A stretch of DNA of 64,000 nt from Lutibaculum baratangense AMV1 (GCF_000496075.1 NZ_AWXZ01000026.1:47240-111239); one strand, 5' to 3'; shown: positions 1 through 10,938, counted from the stretch's first letter. The notes: generated from the letters alone by a model not told the origin. Program-made: numbers and translations.

Positions 1-777
1 CGCCACGTCGCGTTTGCGGTTGCAGAACACGATCGCGTTCGCGTTCTCGCCGGCGTCGCGCAGTTCCCGTCGGAGGATCGCCCGCTTGTCCTTCGGGTTT
101 TGCGGAGACGAAACGAGGCGCTGAGCCACCGTGTCCGCAGTCGACGAGCGCTTGGCCACCTCGACCGACACCGGGTTCTGCAGGAACTGCCCCGTCAGCT
201 TCTGGATCTCCGGCGGCATCGTGGCGGAGAAGAAGAGGGTCTGGCGCGTGAAGGGCACGAGCTTGCAGATGCGCTCGATGTCCGGAATGAAGCCCATGTC
301 GAGCATGCGGTCTGCCTCGTCGATGACGAGGATCTCGACCCCGGTGAGGAGCAGCTTGCCGCGTTCGAAATGGTCGAGCAGGCGCCCCGGCGTCGCTATC
401 AGCACGTCGGCACCGCGGTCGAGCTTGCGCTCCTGGTCGGCGAAGGAGACGCCCCCGATCAGCAACGCGACCGTGAGGTTGTGCTTGGTGCCGTACCTGA
501 CGAAATTCTCTTCGACCTGCGCGGCGAGCTCGCGCGTCGGCTCGAGGATCAGCGTGCGGGGCATGCGCGCGCGCGCGCGTCCGCGCTCGAGCAGGCTCAG
601 CATCGGCAAGACGAAGCTAGCAGTCTTCCCCGTCCCGGTCTGGGCGATGCCGATCACGTCCCGACGCTCCAGCACATGCGGGATCGACTGCGTCTGGATC
701 GGGGTCGGCTCTTTGTAACCGGCGGCGTCGACTGCGGCGAGTACCTTCTCGCTCAGTCCCAGTTCGTTAAAGGGCAT
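1..777 (-). CDS. DEAD-box ATP-dependent RNA helicase (5' part; runs off the window)
   Basis: The first 259 residues of a DEAD-box RNA helicase, which unwinds RNA duplexes with ATP during ribosome assembly or mRNA decay. Visible helicase motifs in order: Q motif around residues 21-33 (PTPIQTQSIP), Walker A AQTGTGKT (45-52), PTREL (80-84), TPGR (129-132), DEAD (153-156) and SAT (184-186). The visible part is helicase domain 1 and the beginning of domain 2. The start ATG at 777 gives the usual short N-terminus of RhlE-type proteins (MPFNELGLSE). The C-terminal part, which would separate RhlE from other subfamilies, lies before position 1, so I give no symbol. It has its own promoter at 857-884. 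Confidence 0.93.
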   Translation of the reverse strand, partial: MPFNELGLSEKVLAAVDAAGYKEPTPIQTQSIPHVLERRDVIGIAQTGTGKTASFVLPMLSLLERGRARARMPRTLILEPTRELAAQVEENFVRYGTKHNLTVALLIGGVSFADQERKLDRGADVLIATPGRLLDHFERGKLLLTGVEILVIDEADRMLDMGFIPDIERICKLVPFTRQTLFFSATMPPEIQKLTGQFLQNPVSVEVAKRSSTADTVAQRLVSSPQNPKDKRAILRRELRDAGENANAIVFCNRKRDVA

Positions 778-856
778 GTACCATCGTTTCGTGAGAGCTC
801 CGTGCCGAGAACGGCCGCGCGCACAGATGACGCGCCCCCGGACAGCGGCAGCCGGC

Positions 857-884
857 AACATAAGGTGCTGAGATATCGTGTCAA
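857..884 (-). promoter_or_regulatory. Sigma-70-type promoter of the DEAD-box helicase gene
   Basis: Read on the minus strand there is a perfect -35 TTGACA (884-879), a 16-base spacer and a -10 TATGTT (862-857, 4 of 6 consensus). It lies 80 bases before the helicase start codon, giving a leader of roughly 70 nt. No other strong promoter is visible between the helicase and parE. Inferred from consensus only. Confidence 0.6.
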
Positions 885-998
885 TGTCGGAAGAAAGCGA
901 AAGGGAGACACGGTTGACCGAGTTGGGCGGAAACTTGTCCGAAACCGCCCTCTCCTCGGTGAAGCTAATGGGATCCGATCCGGCAGCGAACTCCCGCC

Positions 999-3026
999 TC
1001 AGATGTCCAGTTCCTCCGCGAATTCGGCATTTTCCTGGATGAAGGCGAACCTGGCCTCCGGCTGGTTGCCCATCAGGCGCTTCACTGCGTCGGCCGTCTC
1101 TTCGGCCTGCTCGACCGTCACCTGAAGCAGTGTCCGTCGGCGCGGATCCATCGTCGTTTCGCGGAGCTGTGCCGGCAGCATTTCGCCGAGGCCCTTGAAG
1201 CGGCCTACCTCCACCTTCCCTCTGCCGTTGAACTCGCTGGCCAACAGGCCGTCCTTGTGCCGGTCGTCTCGCGCGTAGAGCGTCTTGCCGCCCTGGCTGA
1301 TGCGGTAGAGCGGCGGAACGGCGAGGTAGAGGTGGCCCTGGGCGATCAACTCCGGCATCTGGCGGTAGAAGAACGTCATCAGCAGCGCCGCGATGTGGGC
1401 GCCGTCGACGTCGGCGTCGCACATGATGATGATCTTCTCGTAGCGCAGGTCCTGTTCGCGATAGTGAGAGCCTGTGCCGCAGCCGAGAGCCTGCACGAGG
1501 TCGGAGAGAAGCTGGTTCTGCGCGAGCTTTCCGGCGGCCGCGCTCTCCACGTTCAGGATCTTGCCGCGCAGGGGCAGCACGGCCTGCGTCTGTCTGTCGC
1601 GGGCCTGTTTCGCCGATCCCCCGGCCGAGTCGCCCTCGACGATGAAGATCTCCGAGCCCTGCATCTCGTTACGGCTGCAGTCGGCGAGCTTGCCCGGCAG
1701 GCGAAGCTTGCGGACGGCGCTCTTGCGGCCGACCTCCTTCTCCTGCCGGCGCTTCAGCCGCTCCTCGGCCCGGTCGATCACCCAGTCGAGGAGCTTCGTG
1801 CCCGTCTGCGGGCTTTGCGCGAGCCAGTGGTCGAACTGGTCGCGCACCGCCTGCTCGACAATTCGCGTCGCCTCGCCCGAGGCGAGCCGGTCCTTCGTCT
1901 GCCCCTGGAACTCGGGTTCGCGGATGAAGACCGAGAGCATCGCGCCGGTCGACGCCATGACGTCGTCGGCGGTGAAGATCTGTGCCCGCTTGCGGCCCGT
2001 CAGCTCCGCGTAGGCCCTCAGGCCCTTCAGAAGCGCCGTGCGCAGGCCAGTCTCGTGCGTGCCGCCGTCGGGTGTCGGCACGGTGTTGCAGTAGGACGAG
2101 ACGAAGCCGTCCCGGCTGCCGAACCACGCGACCGCCCACTCGACGCGGCCGTGGCCGGTGCCCTTGTCGACGCGGCCCGTGAAGATGTCGGGCACGACCA
2201 GCGTTTCGCCTTCGATCTCGGCGGTGAGAAAATCGCTCAGGCCGCCCGGGAACTTGAAGACCTCCTTCGGCGGCACCGACCCGTCCTCGGGCAGGAGCTC
2301 GGGCGCGCACGTCCAGCGGATCTCGATGCCGCGGAAGAGATAGGCCTTCGACCTCGCCATCCGGAACAGCCGCGCGGGCCTGAACCGGGCGCCCTTGAAG
2401 ATCTCGGCATCGGGCCGGAAGCGGATCCTCGTGCCGCGCCGGTTCATGACCTCGCCGGCGTCCTCGATCCCAGCCACCGGCTTGCCGCGCTCGTAGGCCT
2501 GCCGATAGAGGCGGCGGTTTCGTGCCACCTCGACCTCTAGCCGTTCGGAGAGCGCGTTCACCACGGAGACGCCGACGCCGTGCAGGCCGCCCGAGGTCTC
2601 GTAGACCTTGGAGTCGAACTTGCCGCCCGCGTGCAGCGTGGTGAGGATGACCTCGAGCGCCGACTTGTCCTTGAATTTCGGGTGCGGGTCGACGGGAATG
2701 CCGCGACCGTTGTCGGAGACCATGAGGAAGCCGTCAGGCTCGAGCGCGACCTCGATGACCGTCGCGTGACCGGCCACGGCCTCGTCCATCGAGTTGTCGA
2801 TCACCTCGGCGAAGAGGTGATGCAGGGCCTTCTCGTCGGTGCCGCCGACATACATGCCCGGCCGCCGGCGGACGGGCTCGAGCCCTTCCAGCACCTCGAT
2901 GTCGGCTGCGCTGTAGCCGACCTCCTGCACGGCCTCGTCGACCGGCTGGCGACGCTCGCGGCGCGCGGGCTTCCTGGCCGCGGGCGCATCGCTGACGCCC
3001 CGGAAGAGGTCGTCGGACGAATCCAT
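999..3026 (-). CDS. parE: DNA topoisomerase IV subunit B
   Basis: Type IIA topoisomerase ATPase/TOPRIM subunit that pairs with ParC to decatenate daughter chromosomes. The 675-residue product has a GHKL ATPase domain (EVIDN near 76-80, DNGRGIP near 107-113, GGLHGVGVSVVNALS near 148-161), the QTK loop near 376-378, and the TOPRIM motifs EGDSAGG (464-470) and DADVDGAH (537-544). The length and the motif EPVRRRPGMYVGG fit ParE rather than the ~800-residue GyrB. I chose ATG 3026, which has a GAGAG five bases upstream; an in-frame GTG at 3032 has no ribosome-binding site. A poorly conserved charged stretch of about 40 residues precedes the ATPase domain, as usual in alphaproteobacterial ParE. Transcribed toward the helicase gene. 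Confidence 0.95.
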   Translation of the reverse strand: MDSSDDLFRGVSDAPAARKPARRERRQPVDEAVQEVGYSAADIEVLEGLEPVRRRPGMYVGGTDEKALHHLFAEVIDNSMDEAVAGHATVIEVALEPDGFLMVSDNGRGIPVDPHPKFKDKSALEVILTTLHAGGKFDSKVYETSGGLHGVGVSVVNALSERLEVEVARNRRLYRQAYERGKPVAGIEDAGEVMNRRGTRIRFRPDAEIFKGARFRPARLFRMARSKAYLFRGIEIRWTCAPELLPEDGSVPPKEVFKFPGGLSDFLTAEIEGETLVVPDIFTGRVDKGTGHGRVEWAVAWFGSRDGFVSSYCNTVPTPDGGTHETGLRTALLKGLRAYAELTGRKRAQIFTADDVMASTGAMLSVFIREPEFQGQTKDRLASGEATRIVEQAVRDQFDHWLAQSPQTGTKLLDWVIDRAEERLKRRQEKEVGRKSAVRKLRLPGKLADCSRNEMQGSEIFIVEGDSAGGSAKQARDRQTQAVLPLRGKILNVESAAAGKLAQNQLLSDLVQALGCGTGSHYREQDLRYEKIIIMCDADVDGAHIAALLMTFFYRQMPELIAQGHLYLAVPPLYRISQGGKTLYARDDRHKDGLLASEFNGRGKVEVGRFKGLGEMLPAQLRETTMDPRRRTLLQVTVEQAEETADAVKRLMGNQPEARFAFIQENAEFAEELDI

Positions 3027-3180
3027 GCTCACTCTCGTTTCAGCGAATCAGTTTCCGGAATTCTGCCACCTGAGGACCCCGGTGACGAATCGGCCCTCCG
3101 GTTCCGCGCCGCAGTCCCTGGTCACGCGGGCGGACGGATGCCTCTACCGGACCGCCGTCCTATGTACGGGCGCGCTTTCC

Positions 3181-3218
3181 GCGAAACAAGAAGAGCCGCC
3201 GGACGGGTCCGGCGGCTC
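3181..3218 (-). terminator. Rho-independent terminator of glnBA
   Basis: A perfect 11-bp inverted repeat (3193-3203 with 3208-3218, loop of four) followed on the minus strand by a T-rich run (TTCTTGTTTC). It lies 30 bases beyond the glnA stop codon and separates glnA from parE. Confidence 0.85.
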
Positions 3219-3247
3219 CATTCGTGTCGTACCGATAACGGGGGCGA

Positions 3248-4657
3248 TCAGACGCTGTAGTAGAGGTCGTACTCGACCGGGTGCGGCGCCATCTCGAAGC
3301 GCTCCACCTCGTCCATCTTCAGCTCGATGTAGGACTCGATCTGGTCGTCGGTGAACACGCCGCCGGCCTTCAGGAACTCGCGGTCCGCGTCGAGCGATTC
3401 GAGCGCCATGCGCAGGCTCGTCGAGACGGTCGGGATCTCCTTCAGCTCCGCCGGCGGCAGGTCGTAGAGGTTCTTGTCCATCGGGTCGCCCGGGTGGATC
3501 TTGTTCATGATGCCGTCGAGGCCGGCCATCACGAGCGCGGAGTAGCAGAGATAGGGGTTCGCCGCCGGATCGGGGAAGCGGACCTCGACGCGCTTGGCCT
3601 TCGGAGAGGAGGCCAGCGGGATGCGGCAGGAGGCCGAGCGGTTGCGCGCGGAGTAGGCGAGCAGCACCGGCGCCTCGTAGCCCGGGACGAGACGCTTGTA
3701 GGAATTCGTCGTCGGGTTCGTGAAGGCGTTGATCGCGCGGGCGTGCTTCAGGATGCCGCCGATGAAGAACAGGCACTCCTCGGAGAGATCGGCATACTGC
3801 GAGCCGGCAAAGAGGGGGTTGTTGTCCTTCCAGATCGACAGGTGGCAGTGCATGCCCGAGCCGTTGTCGCCGAAGATCGGCTTTGGCATGAAGGTCGCCG
3901 TCTTGCCGTAGGCGTTCGCGACCTGGTGCACGACGTACTTGTAGATCTGCATCTTGTCGGCGTTGAAGGTCAGCTTGTCGAACTTCATGCCGAGTTCGTG
4001 CTGAGCCGCGCCCACCTCGTGGTGGTGCTTCTCGACGATCACGCCCATGCCGGCCATGACCGAGAGCATCTCCGAGCGCATGTCCTGGGCGCTGTCGACC
4101 GGCGGGACCGGGAAGTAGCCGCCCTTGACGCGCGGACGGTGGCCGAGATTGCCGGCCTCGTACTCCGTGCCGTTGTTCGACGGCAGCTCGCTTGAGTCGA
4201 TCGCGAAGCCGGTGTTGTAGGGCTCGGCGGTGAAGCGGACGTCGTCGAACACGAAAAACTCGGCCTCGGGGCCGACCATGATCGTGTCGCCGATACCGGT
4301 CTGGCGGAGATAGGCCTCGACCTTCTTGGCGGTCGTGCGCGGGTCGCGGTCATAGGCCTCGCCGGTCGTCGGCTCCAGCACGTCGCAGAAGACGGCGAGG
4401 GTGGTCTGGGCGAAGAAGGGGTCGATATGGGCTGTCTCGGGGTCCGGCATCAGGTTCATGTCGGACTCGTTGATCGCCTTCCAGCCGGCGATGGAAGAGC
4501 CGTCGAACATGACGCCTTCCGCGAACATGTCCTCGTCGCAGACGCTGACATCCATGGTGACGTGCTGCAGCTTGCCGCGCGGATCGGTGAAGCGCAGGTC
4601 GACGTACTTGACGTCCTCGTCCTTGATCTTCTTCAGAATTGTGCTGGCGTCAGCCAT
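3248..4657 (-). CDS. glnA: Type I glutamine synthetase
   Basis: Makes glutamine from glutamate, ammonia and ATP; cytoplasmic dodecamer and the main ammonium assimilation enzyme. The 469-residue product has the usual length. Visible are the beta-grasp domain start ([10 protein letters not shown] near 20-29), FDGSSI (51-56), the metal-binding EAEFFVFD (131-138), the ATP-site segment [12 protein letters not shown] (259-270) and the adenylylation loop NLYDLPP with Tyr398. The presence of that tyrosine implies control by GlnE adenylyltransferase. It lies 74 bases downstream of glnB in the same direction with no terminator between, so glnBA is an operon, and it ends at a strong terminator. Confidence 0.98.
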   Translation of the reverse strand: MADASTILKKIKDEDVKYVDLRFTDPRGKLQHVTMDVSVCDEDMFAEGVMFDGSSIAGWKAINESDMNLMPDPETAHIDPFFAQTTLAVFCDVLEPTTGEAYDRDPRTTAKKVEAYLRQTGIGDTIMVGPEAEFFVFDDVRFTAEPYNTGFAIDSSELPSNNGTEYEAGNLGHRPRVKGGYFPVPPVDSAQDMRSEMLSVMAGMGVIVEKHHHEVGAAQHELGMKFDKLTFNADKMQIYKYVVHQVANAYGKTATFMPKPIFGDNGSGMHCHLSIWKDNNPLFAGSQYADLSEECLFFIGGILKHARAINAFTNPTTNSYKRLVPGYEAPVLLAYSARNRSASCRIPLASSPKAKRVEVRFPDPAANPYLCYSALVMAGLDGIMNKIHPGDPMDKNLYDLPPAELKEIPTVSTSLRMALESLDADREFLKAGGVFTDDQIESYIELKMDEVERFEMAPHPVEYDLYYSV

Positions 4658-4731
4658 GTTCTCTCGCCCCTTCCTGATGGGTGGTGTCGTCCCGCCGCGG
4701 CCTCGGCGTGCGGGTCTGTCTCGTGAAACGT

Positions 4732-5076
<345 letters not shown>

Positions 5077-5121
5077 TCAGGGCTCCTCGGAACTGTCGGG
5101 CGCATCACCCGGGTGGCTCAA

Positions 5122-5138
5122 TTGCAGGTCGCGTGCCA
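5122..5138 (-). promoter_or_regulatory. Probable sigma-54 (RpoN) promoter of glnBA
   Basis: On the minus strand the site reads TGGCACG-CGAC-CTGCA. It matches the consensus TGGCACG-N4-TTGCW except for one base and keeps the exact GG-N10-GC spacing. The predicted start would leave a leader of about 40 nt before glnB. An imperfect NtrC-like dyad, TGCAC-N7-CAGCA, lies upstream at 5192-5208. Nitrogen control of glnBA by NtrC and sigma-54 is known in rhizobia, so the site is expected here; activity is inferred. Confidence 0.65.
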
Positions 5139-5280
5139 CCGACTCCGCAGACACGAAAATACCGGTTGCACGTGGGATTTCGAGATGTGCCTGCACGAAA
5201 AACCAGCAAAGCACGCGGCGGGTTGGTGATCAAACATTGAGCAAATGGTCACGTTCTATGCAGATGTGGGTGAGGCCGCG

Positions 5281-6771
5281 ATGATCGAACTGCTGACGAC
5301 GCAGGAGATGGGGCAGGCCGACCGCCTGGCAATCGAGGGAGGCACGAGCGGCCTTCAGCTGATGGAAGCGGCGGGAGGCGCCGTCGCCGAGCGTGCGATG
5401 CGCCGGACGGCGCCCGGCGACCGCGTGGCGATCCTCTGCGGGCCCGGCAACAATGGCGGCGACGGGTTCGTCGCGGCGCGCCGTCTCGTTGAGGCGGGCA
5501 GGCAGGTGCGGCTCGCCCTCCTTGGGAGCCGAGAGGGGCTGCGCGGGGATGCCGCGACGGTGGCGGGTCTCTGGGAGGGCCCGGTCGAGCGGTTCTCCGT
5601 GGACATGCTCGATGGGGTCGGACTGGTGGTCGACGCGCTGTTCGGCGCCGGGCTCGCGCGTCCCCTGGACGGCGAGGCCGCGTCGATCGTGGCAGCCGTC
5701 AACGAGGCCGGGCGGCCCGTTCTCGCCGTCGACGTGCCCTCGGGCCTCGACGGGACCACGGGGCGGGCCCAGGGGCCCGTGGTCCGCGCCACCGAAACAA
5801 TCACCTTCTTTCGACGCAAGCCCGGCCATCTGCTGCTGCCCGGACGCTCGCTCTGCGGAGAGGTTTCGGTCGCAGAGATCGGCATATCTCAGGGCGTGCT
5901 CGGCGCGATCCTGCCGCAAGCCTTCGTCAACGAGCCCGCCCTCTGGCGCAGCGCGCTCGCCTGGCCGCAGCCGGACGGGCACAAATATTCGCGCGGTCAC
6001 GCGCTGGTTGTCGGCGGGGAAGGGTGGAAGTCCGGCGCGCCGCGCCTCGCCGCCGGGGCCGCCCTCAGGGCGGGGGCGGGCCTCGTGACGATCGCCGCCC
6101 CGTTCCGGGCGCTGCCGATCTACGCGTCTCAGCTGACGGCCGTGATGCTGGCCGAGGCGAACAACCCGGACGGGCTCGGCGACGTGCTCGCCGACGAGCG
6201 CAAGAACGCGGTGCTGCTCGGCCCGGGTCTCGGCGTGGGAGCCGGCACGGCGGCGATGGTGAAGGTGGCTCTCTGCGGGAGGCGCGCCATCGTGCTCGAC
6301 GCCGACGCTCTGACGAGCTTCGAGGCGCGCCGCGAAGACCTCTTCGCCATGATCGCCGCGGAGGCGGGGCGCGATGTCGTCCTGACGCCGCACGAGGGAG
6401 AGTTCGCGCGGCTCTTCGGTAAGGAGACGCTCACGGAGGCGCCGAGCAAGCTCGAGGCCGCGCGTGCCGCGGCCCGGGCGAGCGGCGCGATCGTCGTCCT
6501 GAAGGGCAGCGACACGGTGGTCGCCGGGCCCGACGGCCGTGCCGCGGTCAACGAGATGTCTTCGCCCTTCCTCGCCACAGCGGGAACGGGCGATGTCCTG
6601 GCCGGGATCATCGTGGGACAGCTCGCGCAGGGCGTGGCCGGATTCGAGGCGGCCGCATCCGCCGTCTGGATCCACGGGGCTGCGGCCGCCCGTCGCGGGC
6701 CGGGGCTGATCTCCGAGGATCTGCAGGCTCTCATGCCTGGGGTTCTCGCGGGCCTCGCGGCCGGGGTGTGA
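5281..6771 (+). CDS. nnrD: Bifunctional NAD(P)HX epimerase / ADP-dependent NAD(P)HX dehydratase
   Basis: Repairs hydrated NADH and NADPH: the N-terminal YjeF_N domain epimerises R-NAD(P)HX and the C-terminal carbohydrate-kinase-like domain dehydrates the S form using ADP. The 496-residue product shows the epimerase signature GPGNNGGDGFVAARRL near residues 57-72, an Asp-rich VPSG segment near 150, and the kinase-fold motif AGTGDVLAGI near 433-442. Start ATG 5281 gives the family N-terminus (MIELLTTQEMGQAD); an in-frame ATG at 5245 would add 12 residues without a better ribosome-binding site. It is divergent from glnB. The gene is often called nnr in fused form. Confidence 0.93.
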   Translation: MIELLTTQEMGQADRLAIEGGTSGLQLMEAAGGAVAERAMRRTAPGDRVAILCGPGNNGGDGFVAARRLVEAGRQVRLALLGSREGLRGDAATVAGLWEGPVERFSVDMLDGVGLVVDALFGAGLARPLDGEAASIVAAVNEAGRPVLAVDVPSGLDGTTGRAQGPVVRATETITFFRRKPGHLLLPGRSLCGEVSVAEIGISQGVLGAILPQAFVNEPALWRSALAWPQPDGHKYSRGHALVVGGEGWKSGAPRLAAGAALRAGAGLVTIAAPFRALPIYASQLTAVMLAEANNPDGLGDVLADERKNAVLLGPGLGVGAGTAAMVKVALCGRRAIVLDADALTSFEARREDLFAMIAAEAGRDVVLTPHEGEFARLFGKETLTEAPSKLEAARAAARASGAIVVLKGSDTVVAGPDGRAAVNEMSSPFLATAGTGDVLAGIIVGQLAQGVAGFEAAASAVWIHGAAAARRGPGLISEDLQALMPGVLAGLAAGV

Positions 6772-6842
6772 GCGCGGCACGGCGCTTGCGACAGGTGCTG
6801 GGCGGCGGGCGACTGGTCCCGCCCTGGCACAGGAGGCTCGTC

Positions 6843-6983
6843 ATGAAGCTCGTCGTCGCGCTGGCCGCGCTCGCAGGGGCGGTCGTCTATTCCCAGTCCG
6901 GTGGTGACGAGACCGCGTCCGTCGTGCTCCTGAGCGCGATCGCGTTCTACGTGGCCGTCCACTTCGCCGTGATGCGCGACTGA
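6843..6983 (+). CDS. Small hydrophobic protein, 46 residues, function unknown
   Basis: Start ATG 6843 is preceded by a perfect AGGAGG at 6831-6836 with a six-base spacer, the best ribosome-binding site in this neighbourhood. The product has a hydrophobic N-terminal segment (residues 2-16, VVALAALAGAVVY), a short acidic turn (GGDETA) and a second hydrophobic segment (about 27-43), so it is probably a two-span inner-membrane peptide. A GTG at 6768, overlapping the nnrD stop codon, is an alternative in-frame start that would add 25 arginine-rich residues. I do not recognise the family. It is likely co-transcribed with nnrD. Confidence 0.6.
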   Translation: MKLVVALAALAGAVVYSQSGGDETASVVLLSAIAFYVAVHFAVMRD

Positions 6984-7081
6984 CGGCTACGTCAGATAGG
7001 CGTCCGTAACCTCTGGCGTCCTGGAAAAGCCGTGTGCTATAGACCCGCGCACCGCGTGTCGGGTCGGCGGCGCCGGCCTGC

Positions 7082-7166
<85 letters not shown>

Positions 7167-7235
7167 GCGTCCGCTCATTATGATCCAAGCGCGCCCCGCG
7201 GCGGGGCAGCACGAACAGCCAGAACACGGAACGTC

Positions 7236-8741
7236 ATGCAGGTTACCGAGACCGTCAATCAGGGGCTCAAGCGGGAACTGAAGATCCAGATCCCGGCGCA
7301 GGAGCTCGACCAGCGCCTCAACACTCGCCTCAACGAGCTGAAAGGCCAGGTTCGGCTACGTGGCTTCCGTCCGGGCAAGGTGCCGGTGAACCACCTCCGC
7401 CGCGTCTACGGCAAGTCCATCATGGCCGAGATTCTCGAGCAGACGGTCAGCGAGACGAGCCAGAAGGCCCTGACCGACCGCAACGAGAAGCCGGCCTACC
7501 AGCCGAAGATCGAGCTGCCGGACAATCAGGACGAGATCGAGCAGGTTCTCGCGGGCGAGGGTGATCTCGCCTTCACGATGGAGTTCGAGGTTCTGCCCCC
7601 CGTGGAGGTCGGCGACCTCACGAAGATCGAGGTCGAGCGCGAAGTCTCCCCGGTCGAGGACAAGGACGTCGACGAGACGCTTCAGCGGATCGCCGACCAG
7701 AACAAGGGCTTCGAGGCTCGGGCCGAGGGCGAGGCGGCGCAGGATGGCGACCGCGTCACGATGGACTTCGTCGGCAAGATCGACGGCGAGGCCTTCGAGG
7801 GCGGTTCGGCCGAGGGCGCAACGATCGTCCTGGGCTCCGGCACGTTCATCCCGGGCTTCGAGGAGCAGCTCGTCGGCGTGAAGGCGGGCGACGAGAAGAC
7901 CGTCGAGGTGACGTTCCCCGAGCAGTATCAGGCGGCTCATCTCGCCGGGAAGCCCGCGACGTTCGAGATCAAGGTCACCGAGGTGGCCGCGCCCGTCGAC
8001 CGCACGATCGACGACGAGTTCGCGACCTCTCTCGGCTTCGAGTCGCTCGACAAGCTGAAGGAAGCGATTCGTGACCAGATCACGAAGGATCTCGAGGGCC
8101 GGTCGCGCGAGAAGCTGAAGCGCCAGGTCCTCGACGCACTCGACGAGATGCACTCGTTCGACCTGCCCGAGCAGCTCGTCGAGCAGGAGTTCCAGTCGAT
8201 CTGGCAGCAGGTCACCGCCGATCTCGAGCGGTCCGGCCGCAGCTTCGCCGACGAGGGCACGACCGAGGAGGAGCAGCAGGGCGAGTATCGCAAGATCGCC
8301 GAGCGCCGCGTCCGCCTGGGCCTCGTCCTCGCCGAGATCGGCGAGAAGAACGAGGTGAAGGTCGCTGACGAAGAAGTGAACCGCGCCCTCATCGAGCAGG
8401 TTCGCCGCTATCCCGGTCAGGAGCAGCAGGTCTGGGAGGCCTACCAGAAGAACCCGGGTATGCTCGCGCAGCTCCGCGCGCCCATTTTCGAGGACAAGGT
8501 CATCGACTATATCGTCGAGCTGGCGACGGTGACCGAGAAGCGCGTTTCGCGGGAGGAGCTGTTCAGCGACCCCGACGACGAGCATCACCACGATCATGAC
8601 CACGACCACCACCATGATCACGATCATGGCGACCACGGTCATGACCATGAGCATGATCATGGAGCCGAGGCGGCAGGCGAGGGCGGCGACGAGAAGCCGG
8701 CCAAGAAGAAGCGCGCGCCCCGGGCCAAGAAGGCGGACTGA
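7236..8741 (+). CDS. tig: Trigger factor with a histidine-rich C-terminal tail
   Basis: Ribosome-bound chaperone and peptidyl-prolyl isomerase acting on nascent chains. The 501-residue product has the ribosome-binding signature GFRPGKVP (residues 43-50), an FKBP-type domain (GDRVTMDFVGKIDGEAFEGG near 171-190) and the helical C-terminal arms. After residue 449 comes a run with 15 histidines in 26 residues alternating with Asp, then a Lys/Arg/Ala-rich end. Such a tail is not part of the canonical chaperone fold; it resembles the metal-binding tails of SlyD or HypB. Start ATG 7236 matches the family N-terminus (MQVTETVNQGLKRE). clpP follows after 40 bases, as in many bacteria. Confidence 0.97.
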   Translation: MQVTETVNQGLKRELKIQIPAQELDQRLNTRLNELKGQVRLRGFRPGKVPVNHLRRVYGKSIMAEILEQTVSETSQKALTDRNEKPAYQPKIELPDNQDEIEQVLAGEGDLAFTMEFEVLPPVEVGDLTKIEVEREVSPVEDKDVDETLQRIADQNKGFEARAEGEAAQDGDRVTMDFVGKIDGEAFEGGSAEGATIVLGSGTFIPGFEEQLVGVKAGDEKTVEVTFPEQYQAAHLAGKPATFEIKVTEVAAPVDRTIDDEFATSLGFESLDKLKEAIRDQITKDLEGRSREKLKRQVLDALDEMHSFDLPEQLVEQEFQSIWQQVTADLERSGRSFADEGTTEEEQQGEYRKIAERRVRLGLVLAEIGEKNEVKVADEEVNRALIEQVRRYPGQEQQVWEAYQKNPGMLAQLRAPIFEDKVIDYIVELATVTEKRVSREELFSDPDDEHHHDHDHDHHHDHDHGDHGHDHEHDHGAEAAGEGGDEKPAKKKRAPRAKKAD

Positions 8742-8781
8742 CGGCGGGCCCGCGGCGGAGCCCGGCAGACAAAGGTAGAAG

Positions 8782-9429
8782 ATGATGCGCGACCCGGTAG
8801 ATACCTACATGAACATGCTCGTCCCCATGGTGGTCGAGCAAACCAATCGGGGTGAGCGCGCCTACGACATCTATTCGCTGCTCCTGAAGCAGCGGATCGT
8901 GTTCGTGACGGGCATGGTCGAGGACAACATGGCCTCGCTCGTCACGGCGCAGCTTCTCTATCTCGAGGCGGAGAACCCGAAGAAGGAGATCTCGATGTAC
9001 ATCAACTCCCCCGGGGGAGTGGTGACGTCGGGCCTCGCCATCTACGACACGATGCAGTTCATCCGGCCGGCCGTCTCGACGCTGTGCATCGGGCAGGCGG
9101 CCTCGATGGGCTCGCTCCTGCTCTGCGCCGGCGCGAAGGACATGCGCTTCGCCCTGCCGAATGCACGCATCATGGTCCACCAGCCCTCCGGCGGCTTCCA
9201 GGGCCAGGCCTCCGACATCGAGCGCCACGCCGAGGACATCCTGAAGATCAAGCGGCGCCTGAACGAGATCTATGTCCGTCACACGGGCCAGGACTACGAC
9301 CGCATTGAACGCACGCTCGACCGTGACCATTTCATGACGGCGCAGGAGGCGAACGAGTTCGGCATCGTCGACAAGGTCATCGACAAGCGGACCGACGACG
9401 TGCCGGGCGGCGAGCCCGCGAAGGGCTGA
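8782..9429 (+). CDS. clpP: ATP-dependent Clp protease proteolytic subunit
   Basis: Tetradecameric serine peptidase that degrades proteins fed by ClpX or ClpA. The 215-residue product carries the catalytic triad at Ser108 (GQAASMGS), His133 (MVHQPSGG) and Asp182, with the same spacing as in the E. coli enzyme. Two adjacent ATG codons (8782, 8785) follow an AAAGG at 8771-8775; I use the first. It is probably transcribed with tig, and a stem-loop lies 27 bases after the stop before clpX. Confidence 0.97.
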   Translation: MMRDPVDTYMNMLVPMVVEQTNRGERAYDIYSLLLKQRIVFVTGMVEDNMASLVTAQLLYLEAENPKKEISMYINSPGGVVTSGLAIYDTMQFIRPAVSTLCIGQAASMGSLLLCAGAKDMRFALPNARIMVHQPSGGFQGQASDIERHAEDILKIKRRLNEIYVRHTGQDYDRIERTLDRDHFMTAQEANEFGIVDKVIDKRTDDVPGGEPAKG

Positions 9430-9456
9430 ACGGCGCGAGAGGCATACGAGAAGCAC

Positions 9457-9484
9457 GGGGGCCGGAGGAGCATTCCAGGCCCCC
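9457..9484 (+). terminator. Stem-loop after clpP
   Basis: A perfect 7-bp GC stem (GGGGGCC with GGCCCCC, loop of 14 with further GGA/TCC pairing) 27 bases after the clpP stop. It has no T run, so it may attenuate or stabilise rather than terminate fully. Confidence 0.4.
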
Positions 9485-9666
9485 GCAGCGTTAATGAACT
9501 GTTGATCTCCCTATTCCTAGCATGCTGCCATTGGCCTAGGTTAGGCGCGGGGAACATGAATATGCCCTGGGGAATCGGCGTGGGGGCCGCTGGGTGTCGG
9601 GTCCTTGGACATGGCTGACCAGGCCCGGCGCGATTGCAGGACCACGGGGCAAACCGGAGTGACCGA

Positions 9667-10932
<1,266 letters not shown>

Positions 10933-10938
10933 CGGAGG

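Noticed and set aside
925..950. GGGCGG / CCGCCC repeat 49 bases after the parE stop as a terminator
   Set aside because: Only six pairs around a 14-base loop and no T run in the minus direction; too weak to list.
1257..2540. A long open frame on the plus strand opposite parE, and similar long frames opposite nnrD, clpX, lon, nuoG, nuoL and dnaE
   Set aside because: High GC makes stop codons rare in the antisense frames. These frames lack family motifs and ribosome-binding sites, while the opposite strand carries clear conserved genes.
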